Numbered from the stretch's first letter, positions 1 to 10,141 are shown. The stretch: 64,000 bases of DNA from Verrucomicrobiales bacterium (GCA_002726915.1 PBSY01000047.1:62001-126000); one strand, 5' to 3'. Notes: a model not told the origin generated them from the letters alone. Numbers and translations are program-made.

Positions 1-1661
1 TCGATTCCACACTCGAAGCAGCAGAGATTAATCAAATTTATGCAGACATGGAGGACGGTTCACTACGTTTAATCTACGTAGCACCGGAAAGATTTGCTAA
101 CGAAGGCTTTTTACGACGGCTTCACCAGACTCCTATCGAATTGATGGCCGTTGACGAAGCTCACTGCATCTCTGAATGGGGTCATAATTTTCGACCAGAC
201 TACCTTAAGTTGGCCTCTCTTGCAGAGGAGCTTAAGATACCTAGAATACTGGCGCTAACCGCCACAGCAACACCCCGTGTTGCGAGTCAAATTCGGGAAC
301 GATTCTCGATTACCGAAGCCGACCATATTCAAACCGGTTTCAGCCGTCCCAACTTGACCTTCGAAGTCCACCCGTGCTCAGAATCAGAACGCGATCAACG
401 ATTAATTGATCGCATCAAGGAACATCCTCCCGGCCCATCAGTAGTCTACGTGACACTCCAACAGACCGCGGAAAGAGTTGCAGGAACGCTCAAGCAAACA
501 GGAATCGATGCACGAGCCTATCACGCTGGAATGAGGGACGATCATCGGGCTGAGGTTCAAGAACGCTTCATGGAAAATGAAATCGATGTAGTGGTTGCCA
601 CCATCGCGTTTGGTATGGGAGTCGATAAGCCCGATATCCGTCACGTTTATCATTACAATCTGCCCAAGTCGCTGGAAAACTACGTTCAGGAATCGGGCCG
701 AGCCGGGCGTGACGGAGACACTGCCACCTGTGAAATGTTTGCCTGCTCAGATGACCTCACCGTTTTGGAAAATTTTATCTATGGAGACACGCCCTCATCT
801 TCGGCAATCAAATCACTTGTTGAGCATGTGCTGCTGCAAGGCAATGACTTTTCAGTCTCCCGTTACGACCTTTCCCTATCACGCGATGTTCGGCCATCAG
901 TTGTGTCGACTGCTTTAACTTACCTTGAACTGGATGGCGTCATCATCCCCAAGGGTCCATTCTACGGCAGTTACCGCGTCCAATTGCTCCGCAAACTAGA
1001 TCAAGTGCTTGCCGGGCACCCTTCTGAGCAACAAAATTTTTTAAGGCGCCTGTTCGAATCGGGAGAGAAAGGTCGCCTTTGGTACACAATTGATGTCGCA
1101 AAGGCCGCCTTTATAACTGGGGAAAACGATGACCGTATTAGGCAAGTTATCCGCTACCTCGCCGAAATGGGAGACGCTATCACAAAACCTTACGGCCTCC
1201 GCCATTCCTACCGTCTCGCCTCGGACGGGGAACGAGACGTTACAATCCTGACTGATACCTTAGTGCAGCGATTTAAGTCACGAGAAGCCAGCGAAGTGAA
1301 GCGTCTCCACACCGTTGTCAACCTCTGCGAAACAGCGGCCTGCCTACCTCAGCAATTGGTCCGCTACTTCGGTGAAGAATCGGAAACCTGCGGGCACTGC
1401 AACGTCTGCACCGGCCAGCACGGTGGCGGCGAACTTCCTGCGTCGAGACGAGCCTCGATCACAATGGAAGGCGCCGAAGCCATTCGCCTAATTCACCAAG
1501 CTGGTCATATTGCCCTGCGCCAGCCCCGGCAATTGGCTCGCTTTCTCTGCGGGCTTTCCAGCCCCGCCACCACGCGCGCAAAACTACATCGCAACGAGCA
1601 ATTTGGAATCCTCGCGGAAGTTCCTTTTCTCGAAGTGTTAGGCCACACCGAGGAACTCTAA
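1..1661 (+). CDS. recQ: ATP-dependent DNA helicase RecQ (5' end outside window)
   Basis: 3'-5' DNA helicase of the RecQ family, acting in recombination and replication-fork repair. The reading frame is open from base 3 with no stop before the first ATG at 48, and the Walker A motif is missing, so the N-terminus lies upstream of the window. Visible are the DEAH box with the aromatic-rich loop (DEAHCISEWGHNFRPDY), the SAT-equivalent LTATAT, the helicase C-terminal lobe with ESGRAGRDG, and a four-Cys zinc site ending CGHCNVC near bases 1340-1410. The last ~85 residues do not look like a clear HRDC domain. The stop codon abuts the stop of the convergent gene at 1662. Family assignment is secure; the total length is unknown. 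Confidence 0.93.
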   Translation, partial: DSTLEAAEINQIYADMEDGSLRLIYVAPERFANEGFLRRLHQTPIELMAVDEAHCISEWGHNFRPDYLKLASLAEELKIPRILALTATATPRVASQIRERFSITEADHIQTGFSRPNLTFEVHPCSESERDQRLIDRIKEHPPGPSVVYVTLQQTAERVAGTLKQTGIDARAYHAGMRDDHRAEVQERFMENEIDVVVATIAFGMGVDKPDIRHVYHYNLPKSLENYVQESGRAGRDGDTATCEMFACSDDLTVLENFIYGDTPSSSAIKSLVEHVLLQGNDFSVSRYDLSLSRDVRPSVVSTALTYLELDGVIIPKGPFYGSYRVQLLRKLDQVLAGHPSEQQNFLRRLFESGEKGRLWYTIDVAKAAFITGENDDRIRQVIRYLAEMGDAITKPYGLRHSYRLASDGERDVTILTDTLVQRFKSREASEVKRLHTVVNLCETAACLPQQLVRYFGEESETCGHCNVCTGQHGGGELPASRRASITMEGAEAIRLIHQAGHIALRQPRQLARFLCGLSSPATTRAKLHRNEQFGILAEVPFLEVLGHTEEL

Positions 1662-2645
1662 TCACCCAAGCAACTCCCCGAGGACAGCCAATCCGCCCTC
1701 GCATTTAGACAACTCGATCAAACGATCGCGCCCAACCGGGATATGTTCTAGAAACTCTGTCTTACCTTTTACCTCACCTAAAAATCCAAAGGCTCCCATA
1801 GCCTGCATCAACCTTTGAGTTGTTGCTCGAACCAATTGCCGCTCGAATAATTCGCGAGACTGAGTGCTCCCTGAATCCACTTTTAATCCATAATAGAAAT
1901 CAGCCAAGGAGCGACGCTCTACAGATGTTAAATGGATATACGGATCGAAGAGCAAAGAACCAAGATCATACTCCGGCACCCCCCAGCGGAGCCCCTGATA
2001 ATCTATTAAGACAGTGCGATCTCCGACCACCATAACATTAGTGCTCTGGAAGTCACGATGCACCAGTGAACGGGGTAAAGCAGACAATTCCTCTTTCAAA
2101 TTACGCAGAGAAGAATCGTTCCTCAGCCACTCAGCTTCCCTTTCTGAGTGAAAGCGGGCAACATACTGGTCAACAAAGTAGTCCTGCTCCCACTGGTAAA
2201 TTGACTCGTTGAAAGCGGGCTCCAATTCAGGCAAATCTTGAGGTGGTGACGCTTCGACTATGGAGTGCAGTGACATCACCGTCCGCAAGGTCTCTTCGTA
2301 GGCAGGGCGTCGAACCGTATTCCAATCCTTCGTTTCTAAATGGCCCAGATCCAAAGAACCAAGGTCCTCTACCCAGACCATATTACCAGGCTCATCCCAC
2401 GCGATTAGATTAGGTGCAGCGATGTCGTGCCGGTTAAGAAAAGCCGTAACGGGCGCAAATCGTTCATTATCTGGCCGTTTCCGATCATAGCTGACCACCA
2501 CAATCCTGCGCCCAGTGACAGCCTCCTCAATACGGAAGAAGCCACGCCCCGACCCGCCTTTTTCGATCGCGGAGATTTCCAGCGCGGCATCATGCCACTC
2601 AGGGATCACCTCTCTGGTACGTCGCTCAATTATCGAAATATCCAT
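1662..2645 (-). CDS. Aminoglycoside-phosphotransferase-fold sugar kinase, AmgK-like
   Basis: Kinase-fold protein of 327 aa in the APH family. The catalytic loop HRDFQSTNVM and the metal-binding segment LIDYQGLRWG followed by PEYDLGSLLFDPY are clear. That downstream signature is typical of the AmgK branch (anomeric kinase for N-acetylmuramate or N-acetylglucosamine in peptidoglycan recycling) rather than of antibiotic kinases. The partner nucleotidyltransferase MurU is not in the window. The start was set at the ATG at 2645; an in-frame ATG at 2687 would add 14 residues and has a weak GAG upstream. It converges on recQ with no spacer. The kinase fold is certain; the substrate is inferred from family resemblance only. 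Confidence 0.75.
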   Translation of the reverse strand: MDISIIERRTREVIPEWHDAALEISAIEKGGSGRGFFRIEEAVTGRRIVVVSYDRKRPDNERFAPVTAFLNRHDIAAPNLIAWDEPGNMVWVEDLGSLDLGHLETKDWNTVRRPAYEETLRTVMSLHSIVEASPPQDLPELEPAFNESIYQWEQDYFVDQYVARFHSEREAEWLRNDSSLRNLKEELSALPRSLVHRDFQSTNVMVVGDRTVLIDYQGLRWGVPEYDLGSLLFDPYIHLTSVERRSLADFYYGLKVDSGSTQSRELFERQLVRATTQRLMQAMGAFGFLGEVKGKTEFLEHIPVGRDRLIELSKCEGGLAVLGELLG

Positions 2646-2884
2646 ACGTGCGTTAGGGCACCAAACCACGTTACTTCGAAAAGTCATTTGAATCTCGTTG
2701 CGCCGCGATTTGACTTTGATTAGACTCTATACCTGACCGCATTTAAAGTCTATGCAGTCGCAATACAATGGCGATGGCATACGAGTAGGGCGGCTTTCCG
2801 AAGAAAGTTGGGCGAGATTCGAATTGATTTCAGCCATTCAATCCCGGACACTGCTATTCCTCCGGAAAACTCCCGGACAGAGTC

Positions 2885-3775
2885 ATGAACCCCCTCCGGA
2901 CCTCTATTCTTCTTGCCATTGCCTTACTGTTCTGTGTTACCGCCCAAGCGCAGATCCAGATTTCATTGAAGATGGATCGTCCCCTCTACGTGGCTCACGA
3001 ACCCATCACAGGAACCCTCACCATCGTGAACCGTGCCGGACGCGACCTTGTTTTCGGAGACTCAAAAGGCTTGAGCTGGCTCGACTTCACCGTCACTAAC
3101 AGGCAAGGTCACCTCATCAGCCCTGTTCGCCGCCATTTAAACGAGCGCCCCATCGTGCTCTCTAAGGGTCAGACCTATGAACATAAGGTGACGATTAACC
3201 GCTATTACCCGATGTCGATGATTGGAACCTACCGGGTCAAAGCAAACGTGACCTTTCCTCAGATCAACCGGGTCTTTCAATCTAAGAATCTCACCATTCA
3301 AGTGACTGACGGCCAACCAATGTGGAGCCAGATTGTTGGGGTCCCACAAGGCTATGCTGATGCGGGTAAATATCGTGAATATTCCCTCATGACTTTTTAT
3401 CATGGCGCGAGGAGCAAGGCTCTCTACTTCCGGATGCGCGACAGTGACTCGGGCGTGGTCTATACCACCTATCCGTTGGGAGACTATATGTCTCTGCGTC
3501 CCCCGACACAGGCGATCGACTCTGAGAATCGACTGCATGTCCTCCACATGTCAGGGCCACAGAGATACAAATACACGGTTATTAATATTGCAGGGGATCC
3601 TACAGAACAGGCTACCTATTACGAAAAAGGACCTGACCGCCCTCGCCTTGATACCAACGCCTACGGCAATGTCGCTGTAGTCGGCGGCATTACCGAAGAA
3701 GAGGCCACCACGCCATACGAACAGCAGGAATTCCGACGCCTCTCTGAACGACCAGTCGGATTACCCAATTTCTAG
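2885..3775 (+). CDS. Secreted protein of unknown function
   Basis: 296 aa with a clear signal peptide (residues 1-22, hydrophobic core LLAIALLFCV, cleavage after AQA). The mature N-terminal half (about 25-145) looks like an immunoglobulin-type beta sandwich, with phrases such as PLYVAHEPITGTLTIVNRAG resembling domains that describe a protein's comparative 'neutral' exported scaffold. The C-terminal half contains alternating beta strands and ends in a polar tail. No catalytic motif was recognised. It stands alone: a 239 bp gap separates it from the divergent kinase gene, and a long-loop terminator-like hairpin follows its stop. An export role is supported; function is unknown. Confidence 0.7.
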   Translation: MNPLRTSILLAIALLFCVTAQAQIQISLKMDRPLYVAHEPITGTLTIVNRAGRDLVFGDSKGLSWLDFTVTNRQGHLISPVRRHLNERPIVLSKGQTYEHKVTINRYYPMSMIGTYRVKANVTFPQINRVFQSKNLTIQVTDGQPMWSQIVGVPQGYADAGKYREYSLMTFYHGARSKALYFRMRDSDSGVVYTTYPLGDYMSLRPPTQAIDSENRLHVLHMSGPQRYKYTVINIAGDPTEQATYYEKGPDRPRLDTNAYGNVAVVGGITEEEATTPYEQQEFRRLSERPVGLPNF

Positions 3776-3798
3776 GGCTCCTTATTACGCAATTTCAA

Positions 3799-3871
3799 GA
3801 GCTCCTCAAGGGTAAAAAGGACGTCAGATCTCTCAAATCCTTGAGGCTCGGTGGTTTTAGGTATTTTTTTT
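3799..3871 (+). terminator. Terminator-like hairpin with long loop
   Basis: GAGC + CTCAAGG (3799-3811, two-base bulge) pairs with CCTTGAG + GCTC (3839-3849) across a loop of 27 bases. A run of eight T lies at 3864-3871. It sits 23 bases after the stop of the secreted protein gene. The long loop and the 14-base gap before the T-run make it weaker than a textbook terminator. Confidence 0.45.
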
Positions 3872-3897
3872 GCTGAAATCGCTAATTTCCGGAAGGT

Positions 3898-3914
3898 TCA
3901 CAACTGACTTGTGA
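3898..3914. promoter_or_regulatory. Inverted repeat upstream of response regulator (possible operator)
   Basis: Perfect dyad TCACAA-CTGAC-TTGTGA, 135 bases upstream of the response-regulator start, in an A+T-rich non-coding stretch. The half-site geometry fits a dimeric DNA-binding protein. No regulator can be named from sequence alone. Confidence 0.35.
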
Positions 3915-3929
3915 TCAATTATTTATGTA

Positions 3930-3949
3930 AATTCTCGAGCGGGAGAATT
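3930..3949. promoter_or_regulatory. Second inverted repeat upstream of response regulator
   Basis: AATTCTC-GAGCGG-GAGAATT, 7 bp arms with a 6-base loop, 15 bases after the TCACAA/TTGTGA dyad. It could be an operator or a 5'-leader hairpin. No T-run follows, so it is not a terminator. Confidence 0.3.
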
Positions 3950-4048
3950 AAGAGTTTTATGATATCTCACAAGAATTCTTTTGAACAACAATCGTCAAGG
4001 TAATACACATACCTTGAAGACTTGTGTTTCTTTATAACCCGATACGGA

Positions 4049-4576
4049 ATGATGAAACAGAGAATGACCAACCATCCCCATCACTCAATTCCGCCCGTGT
4101 TGCCCCCGGCGAACTATTACTCAGTAATGGTGATTGATGACATGCTCCAAAATCGCATTCTTCTCGGAAAATTCCTCAAAGCTGCCGGCTACATCATCCA
4201 CGAGGCGACGAACGGTATCGAAGCGCTCGACCTGATGCTGAAACAACATCTTCGTCCTGACCTCATTGTCACTGATATTGAGATGCCCGGCATGGATGGT
4301 ATCACTTTAATCGAGCAGGTGCGCTGCCTCGATAACCCCATCTCCAAAATTCCGATCATCGCTGCCTCTGGCAATGCTACTGACGAGATGCAACGCCAGG
4401 CAATCAATGCAGGAACCGACCGGTTCATGACCAAACCTTTCGACCTAGTCAGTCTTCGAAAAGAGATAGCTTCCCTGTTGAAAAGCCGTCGTCGTCCCGG
4501 TTTGAGCGACCCCATCAAGGCAACTCAACCAACCAACCGCCTCGACGCTGAACTCAAGCAGCTTAAGCAGAGTTGA
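4049..4576 (+). CDS. Single-domain response regulator (CheY-like receiver)
   Basis: Receiver-domain protein of 175 aa. The acidic pocket is in VIDD, the phosphoacceptor is Asp76 in VTDIEMPGMDG, the conserved Ser/Thr position is in IIAASG, and the Lys is in FMTKPFD. About 25 polar residues precede the receiver and a ~35-residue Lys/Arg/Gln-rich tail follows; there is no DNA-binding or enzymatic output domain. It probably works by protein contact or as a phosphorelay intermediate. The nearest kinase is the hybrid at 26151, too far away to assume pairing. The start is uncertain among ATGs at 4049, 4052 and 4064, and a TTG at 4022 is also in frame. Two inverted repeats lie in its upstream region. 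Confidence 0.85.
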   Translation: MMKQRMTNHPHHSIPPVLPPANYYSVMVIDDMLQNRILLGKFLKAAGYIIHEATNGIEALDLMLKQHLRPDLIVTDIEMPGMDGITLIEQVRCLDNPISKIPIIAASGNATDEMQRQAINAGTDRFMTKPFDLVSLRKEIASLLKSRRRPGLSDPIKATQPTNRLDAELKQLKQS

Positions 4577-4685
4577 CCGCTTCGTAAGATTCCCTTTCGC
4601 TTTCTCGAATCAGGCGTAGTATCAGCGTCCAAACAGTCCCCTTCTCCGCCTGAGGGGCAGGCGTTCATTTTCGCTCCCTCTACCC

Positions 4686-6521
4686 GTGATTGATAAGAAA
4701 TTTTCAGAACTAGGATTGCCCCTACCGCTCGTCGAAGCCGTGGAGGAGCTGGGATTCGAAGCACCATCCGCGATTCAGGCTGCAGCAATTCCGCCTGCTC
4801 TTGAGGGCAAAGATCTCGTTGGCCTCTCCGAGACAGGCTCTGGTAAGACCGCTGCCTTTGGTCTCGCCAGCCTCGCGCAGATCGATACTAAGAGCGCAAA
4901 CCCCCAACTGCTCGTGGTTTGCCCCACGCGGGAACTAGCCGTCCAAGTCTGCGGAGAACTCCAGCGCCTCGGCAAAAAACTTCATGGCCTGCGCGTCACG
5001 GCGATCTATGGTGGAGCGCCGATCGACCGGCAGATAAGGTCGCTGCGCCATGGAGTCCAAGCCGTGGTGGGCACACCCGGACGCCTCATCGATCTCGTCA
5101 AGCGTGGCTCCCTTGACCTGAGCCACGTAAAAACCGCCGTACTCGACGAGGCCGATCGAATGCTCGATATGGGTTTTGTCGATGACATGGAGAACATTCT
5201 CAAAACGCTCCCTGACGAACATCAGACTCTATTTTTCTCGGCTACCATGAATCCCGCCGTTGAACGACTGATCGGCGGTTTTGGTAACGACCCCCAAACA
5301 GTCGAGATCGAACGGAAATCCCTCACCGTCGACTCCATCGAACAGCTCTGCTTCCAAGTGCGACAACGCTCCCGTATTGAACTGGTTTCGCGGATTGTCG
5401 ATCTTGAGCAGCCCAAGTTGACTCTTGTCTTCTGCAATACCAAGCGATCGGTTGACGAATGTAACGAAGCTCTGCTCGCCCGTGGCTACTCCGCTGATCG
5501 CCTTCACGGAGACATTGTGCAAAACATGCGTGAGCGGGTCCTGCAACGCTTTCGCGAAGGAACCGTGGAGATCCTCGTCGCCACCGATGTCGCTGCACGA
5601 GGAATCGACATTGATGACATCGACCTCGTCATCAATTACGAGTTACCCCAGGATCCGGAAGACTACGTCCACCGGATCGGGAGAACAGGGCGAGCAGGAC
5701 GCACCGGTAAAGCAGTCTCATTCATCTATGGCCGTGATGCCTACCGCATCAAAACCATTGAACGATTTACCCGTCAGAAAATCTCACGAGCCGATATTCC
5801 GACTCAGGAGATGGTAAACACTCTTCTCGCCGACCAACTGCTTGAATCAGTCTCAGAACGTCTCCAAGAAGAACCTGACGAGACCATAATTCAGGGGCTT
5901 ACTCAGCTCAAGGAACTCGGCCACGACTGGGACGACATCGCCGGAGCGCTCATGGAAATGGTCAAAGAGATGACCGTCCGCGAAGGCGAGGAAATCGCGG
6001 AAGACCGCCCCGGCGCCCAGCGCAATCGTGGCGACGACCGCTCGGATTTCGACCCCAATCGCGAACGTCCTCAGAAACGAGAATTCCGTGACCGTCACAA
6101 CCGCGGTCAGGAAGAAGGCATGGCGAAGCTATTTCTGAGCCTTGGAAAACGCGACCGCATCAATCCAGGCGACATCGTTGGAATGCTCCACAACGAATGT
6201 CACCTTGAGCGCGGTAGTGTGGGACACATTAAGCTAATGCCCAATTTCAGCTTCGTTGAAGTCCGGGAGGAAGTCGCTCAGCAGGCCATCGATGAAAGCA
6301 AGAGCGCGAAGCTTCGCGGTAAAAGTTTCAAGCTCGACTTTGACCGTGCGCCCGAACAGGGCGGCGGCAATAACAACTCTCGCTCAGACGACAGTAAGGA
6401 GCGGCGCGGAGGAAAAGGGCATCGTCGCCGCGATGACGAACGCCGAGGCGGAAGGCGACATGATCGGCAAGATCGCGGGAGTGGCAAGGCCCTAGATCGA
6501 AGCGGACGCGGGAAGGACTAG
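4686..6521 (+). CDS. deaD: DEAD-box ATP-dependent RNA helicase with DbpA-type RNA-binding domain
   Basis: 611 aa RNA helicase, likely acting in ribosome assembly or mRNA turnover. In order: Q motif (about 24-36), motif I SETGSGKT (48-55), PTRELAVQ (80-87), GTPGR (129-133), DEAD (154-157), SAT (185-187), ARGID (304-308), HRIGRTGR (329-336). A DbpA-type RNA-binding domain spans about residues 477-555, and the last ~55 residues are an Arg/Gly/Asp-rich disordered tail ([17 protein letters not shown]). The start is GTG at 4686, chosen because it precedes the helicase core directly. The stop overlaps that of the convergent DUF255 gene within a CTAG palindrome. The symbol deaD/csdA is by domain layout; the exact paralogue is not proven. 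Confidence 0.93.
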   Translation: MIDKKFSELGLPLPLVEAVEELGFEAPSAIQAAAIPPALEGKDLVGLSETGSGKTAAFGLASLAQIDTKSANPQLLVVCPTRELAVQVCGELQRLGKKLHGLRVTAIYGGAPIDRQIRSLRHGVQAVVGTPGRLIDLVKRGSLDLSHVKTAVLDEADRMLDMGFVDDMENILKTLPDEHQTLFFSATMNPAVERLIGGFGNDPQTVEIERKSLTVDSIEQLCFQVRQRSRIELVSRIVDLEQPKLTLVFCNTKRSVDECNEALLARGYSADRLHGDIVQNMRERVLQRFREGTVEILVATDVAARGIDIDDIDLVINYELPQDPEDYVHRIGRTGRAGRTGKAVSFIYGRDAYRIKTIERFTRQKISRADIPTQEMVNTLLADQLLESVSERLQEEPDETIIQGLTQLKELGHDWDDIAGALMEMVKEMTVREGEEIAEDRPGAQRNRGDDRSDFDPNRERPQKREFRDRHNRGQEEGMAKLFLSLGKRDRINPGDIVGMLHNECHLERGSVGHIKLMPNFSFVEVREEVAQQAIDESKSAKLRGKSFKLDFDRAPEQGGGNNNSRSDDSKERRGGKGHRRRDDERRGGRRHDRQDRGSGKALDRSGRGKD

Positions 6522-8650
6522 TTATCCTGATCAGATCCGAGCAAAGACTGCATCATCTTCTCCACCTCAATGGTTGGCAACTGACAGGCAAAGTTCTGGC
6601 AGACATACGCAGTAGCCCGTCCGTCCCGACTCCTTTGTGTTTCGGTGTAAGGCGCTAGTTTCGCCAACGCTTCGGAATTTTCACTGGTGCGACGAATGAT
6701 CACCTTATTCGGGAGAAATGACTTCCTTAAAGCGTCTACCATTTCTCGTTCTTCGCCGCCACTGATCACAATTTCGTGAGACGGCCCGAAGTGAAAATCG
6801 AGGAAGCTCAGGGCGAGCGGGTAGACAGCGGAGTTTTGCGCTAGCTCTGCGGAGAATGCGCGGATTAATTCGTCTCCACGTTTCGCGAAGTGTGGCTGAC
6901 CGGTCATGCGATGCAATCTCACGAGATTTCCAATCGCGACCGAGTTACCGCTGGGAATCGGTCCTCCGTAAATTTTCTTCGCTCGCACGATCATCTGCTC
7001 TGCATCCTCAGCCACCGTAAAATAACCACCCTCGACCTTGTCCCAGAAAAACTCATCAGCGATCTCCTGAAGCTCGATCGCCTTTGCCAAATATTTGAGA
7101 TCAAAGTTCATTTCATAGACGTCAAGCAGCCCCCAAATCATGAACGCATAATCCTCAAAGTGAGCCGTCAATCCGGCCTCACCGTGCCTATAACGCTTCA
7201 ATAACCGTCCCTCGTTATTGGTCAATTTATTCAGTATAAAATCGGTGGCTTTCCTCGCGCTCTCCGCATACCCCTCATCTCCCAGAGCCTGAGCCGCTCG
7301 GGCAAACGCGGCGATCATCAAGCCGTTCCAGTCCGTCAATATCTTGTCGTCTTTCTGCGGATGAGTTCGTGTCTCGCGATGGTCAAAGAGCTTTTGAAGG
7401 AGTCCGTCCACCCGCATCTGCTTCTCGTCGAGCAATTCCTCTTTCAAGTGAGGAATATTCGTTCCCGTTTTCTCTCGGGTTACCTCTTCGAGGAAGTTGC
7501 CCTCCTCTTCGAAATGAAACGTCTCAATAAAGAATTCCCCGTCATCTTCACCGAGGACCTGCCTCACTTCAGAATTGGTCCACAAATAGAACTTGCCTTC
7601 TTTCCCCTCGCTGTCCGCATCCTCTGCAGAATAGAACCCACCCTCCGGATGAGTCAGATTTCGCAATACGTATGTCAGGATTTCACGAGCAGTACGCGCG
7701 TAACGCTCCTTACCAGTCACCTGATAGACTTCAAGATAGGCCATCGTCACAAGAGCCTGATCATAAAGCATCTTCCCGAAGTGAGGCAGCAACCACTCCG
7801 TGTCTGTCGAATAACGATAAATCCCGAAACCAACCTGATCGTAGATTCCACCGCGGCGAATCTCGGTCAGCGTCCTTTCTACCATTGCGAGAGCCTCGGT
7901 ATTACCAGTTCGCTGATGAAACCGCAGCAGGAAAAACAAGTTAGGTGGAACCGGAAATTTTGGAGGCCTAGCAAACCCACCTTTTTTTTCATCATATTGA
8001 GAAGAAAATTGAGCAAACGCTATATCAAAAATCCCAGGATCAAGGTCGCCACCGGGTGAAGCACCCAACATTTCACCCACCTGACGCGAAACGCTCTGAG
8101 CCGACTCCTCGACGTCCTCGCGACGTTCTCTCCAAGCCTTTCCTAGCTCGGTGATAATACGCTTAAAGCCAGGTCGCCCTCGAACAGATTTCTTGGGAAA
8201 GTAAGTGCCTGCAAAGAAAGCATGCTTGTCAGGCGTCATCGCCACCGTCATGGGCCAACCGCCACTGCCGGTGATCCCCTGTGTGATCTGCATGTAGACT
8301 TCGTCGATATCAGGTCGCTCTTCCCGGTCAACTTTGATCGAAATGAAGTGCTCGTTAACGAGGGCAGCGACCTCCTCGTCTTCAAAGGACTCATACTCCA
8401 TAACATGGCACCAGTGACAAGTCGTATAACCAACACTGAGCAGTACCGGCTTATCTTCCCGGCGGGCCTGCTCAAACGCAGCCTCTCCCCACGGCCACCA
8501 GTCGATCGGGTTGCGAGCGTGCTGCAAGAGGTAGGGGCTCTTTTCAAAAACGAGTCGATTGAACTCCTCGCCTCCATCAGTCGCGATGTTCGAAATTTCC
8601 TTCGGGGTTGGCAGGGGCATGCGAACGCGCGCCTTTTCGGCATCCATCAT
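6518..8650 (-). CDS. Thioredoxin-domain protein, DUF255/YyaL family
   Basis: 710 aa member of the DUF255 family (bacterial YyaL, relatives of human SPATA20). The N-terminal thioredoxin-like domain starts with [20 protein letters not shown] and carries the redox pair CHWC in [14 protein letters not shown]. After about residue 200 the protein becomes an alpha/alpha toroid of the glycosidase/epimerase type with recurrent [15 protein letters not shown] and [15 protein letters not shown] motifs. There is no signal peptide, so it should be cytosolic. The substrate is unknown across the family. Three Met codons near the start (8650, 8647, 8620) leave the exact N-terminus open. The terminal TAG overlaps the helicase stop. 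Confidence 0.92.
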   Translation of the reverse strand: MMDAEKARVRMPLPTPKEISNIATDGGEEFNRLVFEKSPYLLQHARNPIDWWPWGEAAFEQARREDKPVLLSVGYTTCHWCHVMEYESFEDEEVAALVNEHFISIKVDREERPDIDEVYMQITQGITGSGGWPMTVAMTPDKHAFFAGTYFPKKSVRGRPGFKRIITELGKAWRERREDVEESAQSVSRQVGEMLGASPGGDLDPGIFDIAFAQFSSQYDEKKGGFARPPKFPVPPNLFFLLRFHQRTGNTEALAMVERTLTEIRRGGIYDQVGFGIYRYSTDTEWLLPHFGKMLYDQALVTMAYLEVYQVTGKERYARTAREILTYVLRNLTHPEGGFYSAEDADSEGKEGKFYLWTNSEVRQVLGEDDGEFFIETFHFEEEGNFLEEVTREKTGTNIPHLKEELLDEKQMRVDGLLQKLFDHRETRTHPQKDDKILTDWNGLMIAAFARAAQALGDEGYAESARKATDFILNKLTNNEGRLLKRYRHGEAGLTAHFEDYAFMIWGLLDVYEMNFDLKYLAKAIELQEIADEFFWDKVEGGYFTVAEDAEQMIVRAKKIYGGPIPSGNSVAIGNLVRLHRMTGQPHFAKRGDELIRAFSAELAQNSAVYPLALSFLDFHFGPSHEIVISGGEEREMVDALRKSFLPNKVIIRRTSENSEALAKLAPYTETQRSRDGRATAYVCQNFACQLPTIEVEKMMQSLLGSDQDN

Positions 8651-8697
8651 GAACTAATTTGAACATAAATCAGACAGAAGAAGAAAGAAATTCGGTC

Positions 8698-8714
8698 AGA
8701 GGCAAGACGCCTCT
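8698..8714 (-). terminator. Hairpin downstream of the SpmA-SpmB fusion gene
   Basis: AGAGGC-AAGAC-GCCTCT, 6 bp perfect stem. Read on the minus strand it lies 51 bases past the stop of the gene at 8765-10141 and is followed by a U-rich but interrupted stretch (GAAUUUCUUUCUUCUUC). Confidence 0.45.
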
Positions 8715-8764
8715 ACGGCATCCTCGTAAGAATCAAAATTAACTACTGCTTAGATGCGACAAGC

Positions 8765-10141
8765 TTAGCCAAACATCGCCTTACAAATAATAACCGCGGC
8801 GATGACCCCGGCCAAGTCAGCGGTTAATCCAGCTGCAAGAGCGTGCCGCGTCTTGCGCACAGCGACCGATCCAAAGTAAACGGCCAACACGTAGAAGGTA
8901 GTTTCCGTGGAACCGAACATCGTGCCAGCAGTGTACTTGATGGTCTCTGACAGCCCCTCATTAGTCAGGATCTCGACCAGCACCCCCTGGCTGCCGCTGC
9001 CACTGAGCGGACGCATTAAGGCCATAGGAACCAGTTCTGTTGGAAAGTGAACAAACTCCAAAATCGGCTTGAGTAAATTCTGAAAAAGGAGCAAGGCTCC
9101 AGAATTACGCAGCATTGCGAGTGCGGCCAGCATCGCGACGATGAACGGCATGATTCTGACGGCGACACTCCAGCCTTCCTTGGCTCCCTCGACAAATTCC
9201 TCGTAGACTGGAATCCGCTTCAAAGCTGCAAAGATAATAAAGAAAACAAGGACGAAAGGAATTGCCGCCACCGAAATGGCCGACACCGCACGCTGCCAGA
9301 TTGGCTTGTCTTTTTCCATCTCGCTTTCGTCGAGACTAGCTCCTTGCGCATCAAGCTGAACAGCGATCTCACGAAGCCCCAACGTCTCCTGAAGCTCTAC
9401 CCTTTTATCCGGATACATTTCGAGGAAAATGATTCCGATAAACAGCAAGCCGACGAGCCAGAGAATCACTTTGCCAAAGTTCGAAATTACTCTTGGTTTT
9501 GCCAAATTCTCTCGCTCTTTTTTGATCGCGAAAGTGGTAGTTTCTCGGTTGAAGACCGGCATCTTTTCGAACGCCTTCACCGCAATAATAGCAACGATTG
9601 TGGAACACAACGTCGCCCCGATCGTGGTGCCGACGATAGCATAGGGTTCGGCGATTCCCTGAGCTGCCAGTAATCCAATTGCCGTCGCTGGGATCAAGGT
9701 CACCGAACTGGTATTGATCGCGAGAAAGGTGCACATCGAGTTGGTCGCTGTTCCCTTGTTGGGATTCAATTCATCGAGGTGTTGCATCGCTTTCAAACCA
9801 AGAGGTGTCGCCGCGTTGCCAAGCCCTAATATATTCGCGGCCATATTCATGACCATGGCACTCATAGCAGGATGGTCCTCAGGCACGTCAGGAAAGAGCC
9901 GCTTCATCACAGGGCGCACAAAACGGGATACCGCTTGAATCATGCCGGACTTTTCCGCAAGGCGCATAATACCAAGCCACAACATCATCACAGCGCTCAA
10001 GGGGATCACTATTTTGACGACGCCGACCTTAACCATGTCGAACATACCTTCGACGATCCCATTGGACCCGGTCAATTGGTCGAGCAGCGCCGCGACAATT
10101 ACGCCGAAGACAATCATACCCATCCAGATCCAGTTCAGCAT
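8765..10141 (-). CDS. SpmA-SpmB-type fusion membrane protein with two nucleoside-recognition (Gate) domains
   Basis: 458 aa integral membrane protein that joins an SpmA-like half (about 1-215) and an SpmB-like half (about 275-458). In Bacillus these are separate spore-maturation proteins; fused forms occur in non-sporulating bacteria and their role is unknown. Visible are roughly 8-10 hydrophobic segments, the Gate-domain phrase MNMAANILGLGNAATPLGLK in the first half, and a matching PLSGSGSQGVLVEIL in the second. The cytosolic linker is charged (about 245-275). ATG at 10141 was preferred because the first membrane segment (MLNWIWMGMIVFG) starts there; a TTG at 10177 would add 12 residues. It stands alone, divergent from the sulfatase. 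Confidence 0.88.
   Translation of the reverse strand: MLNWIWMGMIVFGVIVAALLDQLTGSNGIVEGMFDMVKVGVVKIVIPLSAVMMLWLGIMRLAEKSGMIQAVSRFVRPVMKRLFPDVPEDHPAMSAMVMNMAANILGLGNAATPLGLKAMQHLDELNPNKGTATNSMCTFLAINTSSVTLIPATAIGLLAAQGIAEPYAIVGTTIGATLCSTIVAIIAVKAFEKMPVFNRETTTFAIKKERENLAKPRVISNFGKVILWLVGLLFIGIIFLEMYPDKRVELQETLGLREIAVQLDAQGASLDESEMEKDKPIWQRAVSAISVAAIPFVLVFFIIFAALKRIPVYEEFVEGAKEGWSVAVRIMPFIVAMLAALAMLRNSGALLLFQNLLKPILEFVHFPTELVPMALMRPLSGSGSQGVLVEILTNEGLSETIKYTAGTMFGSTETTFYVLAVYFGSVAVRKTRHALAAGLTADLAGVIAAVIICKAMFG

Noticed and set aside
7361..8059. Long open frame (232 codons) on the plus strand inside the DUF255 gene
   Set aside because: The opposite strand encodes a strongly conserved protein through the whole region; this frame has no recognisable domain.
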